Assembly (NCBI GenBank): GCA_900155495.1
Contig: FTLJ01000417.1
Span: 1-14,377, forward strand
DNA: 14,377 bases
Origin: Porogramme epimiltina
Lineage: Eukaryota > Basidiomycota > Agaricomycetes > Polyporales > Polyporaceae
Direction of reading: 5' to 3'
Each line of letters begins with the position of its first letter. The first letter of the stretch is position 1. Shown here piece after piece: positions 14,304-14,377 of this stretch. The notes below the pieces were generated by a model. The model was not told where the DNA came from, made no database searches, and saw only the letters and a list, made by a program, of their open reading frames with translations. A program made the position numbers and the translations under genes.

Positions 14304-14377
14304 GGTTCTGCGATCGCCGCGGGTGGCGTGCGGGCGGGATACAGGTGCCAGACAAGCAGGGGAAGGGGGCGGGGGGG

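Larger units (their letters stand above)
13053..14377. other. GC-rich noncoding region right of ATG22
   Basis: About 1.3 kb with no gene I can support. Open frames on both strands (for example minus-strand 13565-12837) are long only because stops are rare in GC-rich DNA. Their translations are Arg/Gly/Ala/Pro-rich, lack domains, and one overlaps ATG22 antisense. The first part is the ATG22 3' flank. The right end looks like an upstream region of a gene beyond the window: CCAAT at 14287-14291, palindromes, and CT-rich stretches. No tRNA or other RNA gene was seen. Confidence 0.55.

Overview
The window looks like a stretch of nuclear chromosome from a filamentous basidiomycete, most likely an agaricomycete. 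The DNA is GC-rich. Its genes are cut by many very short introns (42 to 139 bases, mostly 50 to 65) with GT(G/A)NGT-type donors and CT-rich tracts before starts. All four proteins read most naturally as fungal proteins. I reconstructed the exons by hand. In each gene the exon lengths sum to a multiple of three, and the reading frame stays open across every junction.

Layout, left to right. (1) Plus strand, from the left edge to 6075: a full-type ABCC (MRP-like) ABC transporter, missing only its 5' end, in 23 visible exons (1566 residues in the window). (2) 6076-6590: spacer with the transporter's 3' end and the next promoter. (3) Plus strand, 6591-7904: a 373-residue protein I cannot name, with an N-terminal coiled coil and a Ser/Pro-rich tail, in 4 exons. 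(4) Minus strand, 10220-8023: MIC60 (mitofilin), the core cristae-junction subunit of the MICOS complex, 665 residues in 4 exons, tail to tail with the unknown gene. (5) 10221-10646: a divergent promoter shared by MIC60 and the next gene, carrying a perfect 16-base palindrome made of two GATAAG sites. (6) Plus strand, 10647-13052: an ATG22-family vacuolar amino-acid effluxer, 521 residues in 16 exons, with exons as short as 14 bases. (7) 13053-14377: GC-rich DNA with no gene I can support, holding a short hexamer array and three perfect palindromes near the right edge.

These are housekeeping and membrane-transport genes, not an obvious cluster. A loose theme is organelle and vacuole homeostasis. 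ATG22 returns amino acids from the vacuole after autophagy, MIC60 shapes mitochondrial inner membrane, and fungal ABCC pumps often sit in the vacuole membrane. A functional link between them is inference only. I found no mobile element, CRISPR array, RNA gene or clearly new multi-gene system. The points worth a second look are splicing oddities (two GC-AG introns, microexons, stop-free introns of length 3n, competing donors), the GATA palindrome and upstream ORF at ATG22, the unrecognised gene, and the palindrome cluster at the right edge.
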